From Gemmatimonadota bacterium (GTDB taxonomy: Bacteria > Gemmatimonadota > Gemmatimonadetes > Gemmatimonadales > GWC2-71-9), in NCBI GenBank assembly GCA_022573095.1, contig JACZUR010000137.1:1-6323 (forward strand): a DNA stretch of 6,323 nucleotides, given 5' to 3'. Within the stretch, counting starts at the first letter, position 1; the number at the start of each line of letters is the position of its first letter. The notes under the pieces were generated by a model, which saw only the letters and a list, made by a program, of their open reading frames with translations, ran no database searches and was not told the origin of the DNA. The position numbers were made by a program, and so were the translations under genes. This document shows positions 5,861 through 6,323 of the stretch, in pieces.

Positions 5861-6323
5861 GCTATCGTCTCCCTGACATCAAACACGCCCATCCAACCCA
5901 ACTCGGCGAACTCGGCCTGATGCGCGTGGAACATGTACCTGCCCGGATCGTTGTACGTGAACTCGAGTATGTGCCGTTCTCCCTGACACATCATGATCGT
6001 ATCGGTGAAGTCGTGCGGTGTCAGGGTTGTACCCGTTCTGTAGACGTGAAACATGTTCCCGTGAAGGTGGAACGAATTGACCGGGTCGAACTCGGTAACG
6101 TTGATCAGATACACTCGCTGTAGTTCTCCCTTCCGCACCGGAATAGGATTCGACTGATACGCGAAGGCGATAGTGTTCGCAGAGTATATCTCGTTCTCCC
6201 CGTCGAAATTCGTGTCAAAACCGTTCATCACCATGACCATCTCGCGGGCGCGGGGGCGCGGCGTCGGGGGATCGATGATGAACGTGCCGTACAGACCCTT
6301 GGCCATGTGTTTCTTCAACGGCA
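5857..6323 (-). CDS. Multicopper oxidase, C-terminal part only (5' end beyond window)
   Basis: The frame is open to the right edge, so the N-terminus is missing. A TTG at 6318 is internal, not a start. Counting that codon as 1, residues 4-16 (H-M-A-K-G-L-Y-G-T-F-I-I-D) are the end of a cupredoxin domain, with H4 at the type 1 copper His position. L9 stands where the axial Met is usual. A second complete cupredoxin domain follows: N-S-F-H84-L-H86-G and H131-A-H133 supply trinuclear copper ligands. This second domain has no type 1 site, since the H-C-H Cys is A132 and the later His is F137. That fits a two-domain oxidase with type 1 copper only in domain 1, as described for type C enzymes such as Nitrosomonas blue copper oxidase. 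It should act outside the membrane, oxidising a metal ion or organic donor with oxygen. It is coupled to the ZIP permease by a 4-nt overlap. Confidence 0.88.
   Translation of the reverse strand, partial: PLKKHMAKGLYGTFIIDPPTPRPRAREMVMVMNGFDTNFDGENEIYSANTIAFAYQSNPIPVRKGELQRVYLINVTEFDPVNSFHLHGNMFHVYRTGTTLTPHDFTDTIMMCQGERHILEFTYNDPGRYMFHAHQAEFAELGWMGVFDVRETIA
5868..5874 (-). promoter_or_regulatory. Ribosome binding site deciding the GTG start of the ZIP permease
   Basis: On the minus strand AGGGAGA lies 7 nt before the GTG at 5860, inside the last codons of the oxidase gene. It favours this non-ATG start and indicates translation coupled to the oxidase. Confidence 0.7.

Noticed and set aside
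5857..6318. TTG at 6318 as the true start of a 153-residue single-domain cupredoxin
   Set aside because: The frame stays open to the window edge, and the residues around it belong to the end of an upstream cupredoxin domain, so the gene is truncated by the window rather than starting there.

Overview
The window reads as a bacterial chromosomal segment: dense, moderately GC-rich, mostly with short gaps or start/stop overlaps between co-directional genes, and Shine-Dalgarno-like sites before some starts. The taxon cannot be fixed from sequence alone. The mix (TupA, DUF72, nucleoside hydrolase, CRYL1-like dehydrogenase, ZIP permease beside a multicopper oxidase) would suit Chloroflexota or Actinomycetota, and this is a low-confidence inference. 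I saw no tRNA, rRNA, CRISPR array, insertion sequence or phage gene.

Left block, minus strand, about 2659 down to 1. Four genes are packed head to tail: a small NTF2/SnoaL-like protein, a DUF72 (YecE-type) TIM-barrel protein, a receiver-domain protein with a C-terminal membrane anchor, and a tungstate-binding TupA that runs off the left edge. The gaps are 8 nt, a 1-nt TAATG overlap, and either a 47-nt overlap or a 34-nt gap before tupA depending on its start. This looks like one transcript. The TupB permease and TupC ATPase would be expected beyond the left edge.

Centre, plus strand, 2800-4688. A 140-nt divergent intergenic region separates the left block from a two-gene unit: an inosine/uridine-type nucleoside hydrolase and an NAD-dependent dehydrogenase of the 3-hydroxyacyl-CoA dehydrogenase/lambda-crystallin (L-gulonate 3-dehydrogenase) type. 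They are joined by an ATGA overlap, with a strong ribosome binding site inside the first gene. The pair suggests salvage or catabolism of a nucleoside-derived sugar, but the actual substrate is unknown.

Right block, minus strand, 6323 down to 4697. A multicopper oxidase, of which only the C-terminal part is in the window, is coupled by a GTGA overlap to a ZIP-family metal permease. The permease carries an extra N-terminal anchor and an extracytoplasmic domain. The two probably handle one metal at the cell surface (oxidation or binding, then transport). This block converges on the dehydrogenase gene with only 8 nt between stop codons and no visible terminator.

The points most worth a second look are the membrane-tethered receiver domain that lacks its acidic pair, and the oxidase-permease pair with its altered type 1 copper ligands and unusual ZIP motifs.
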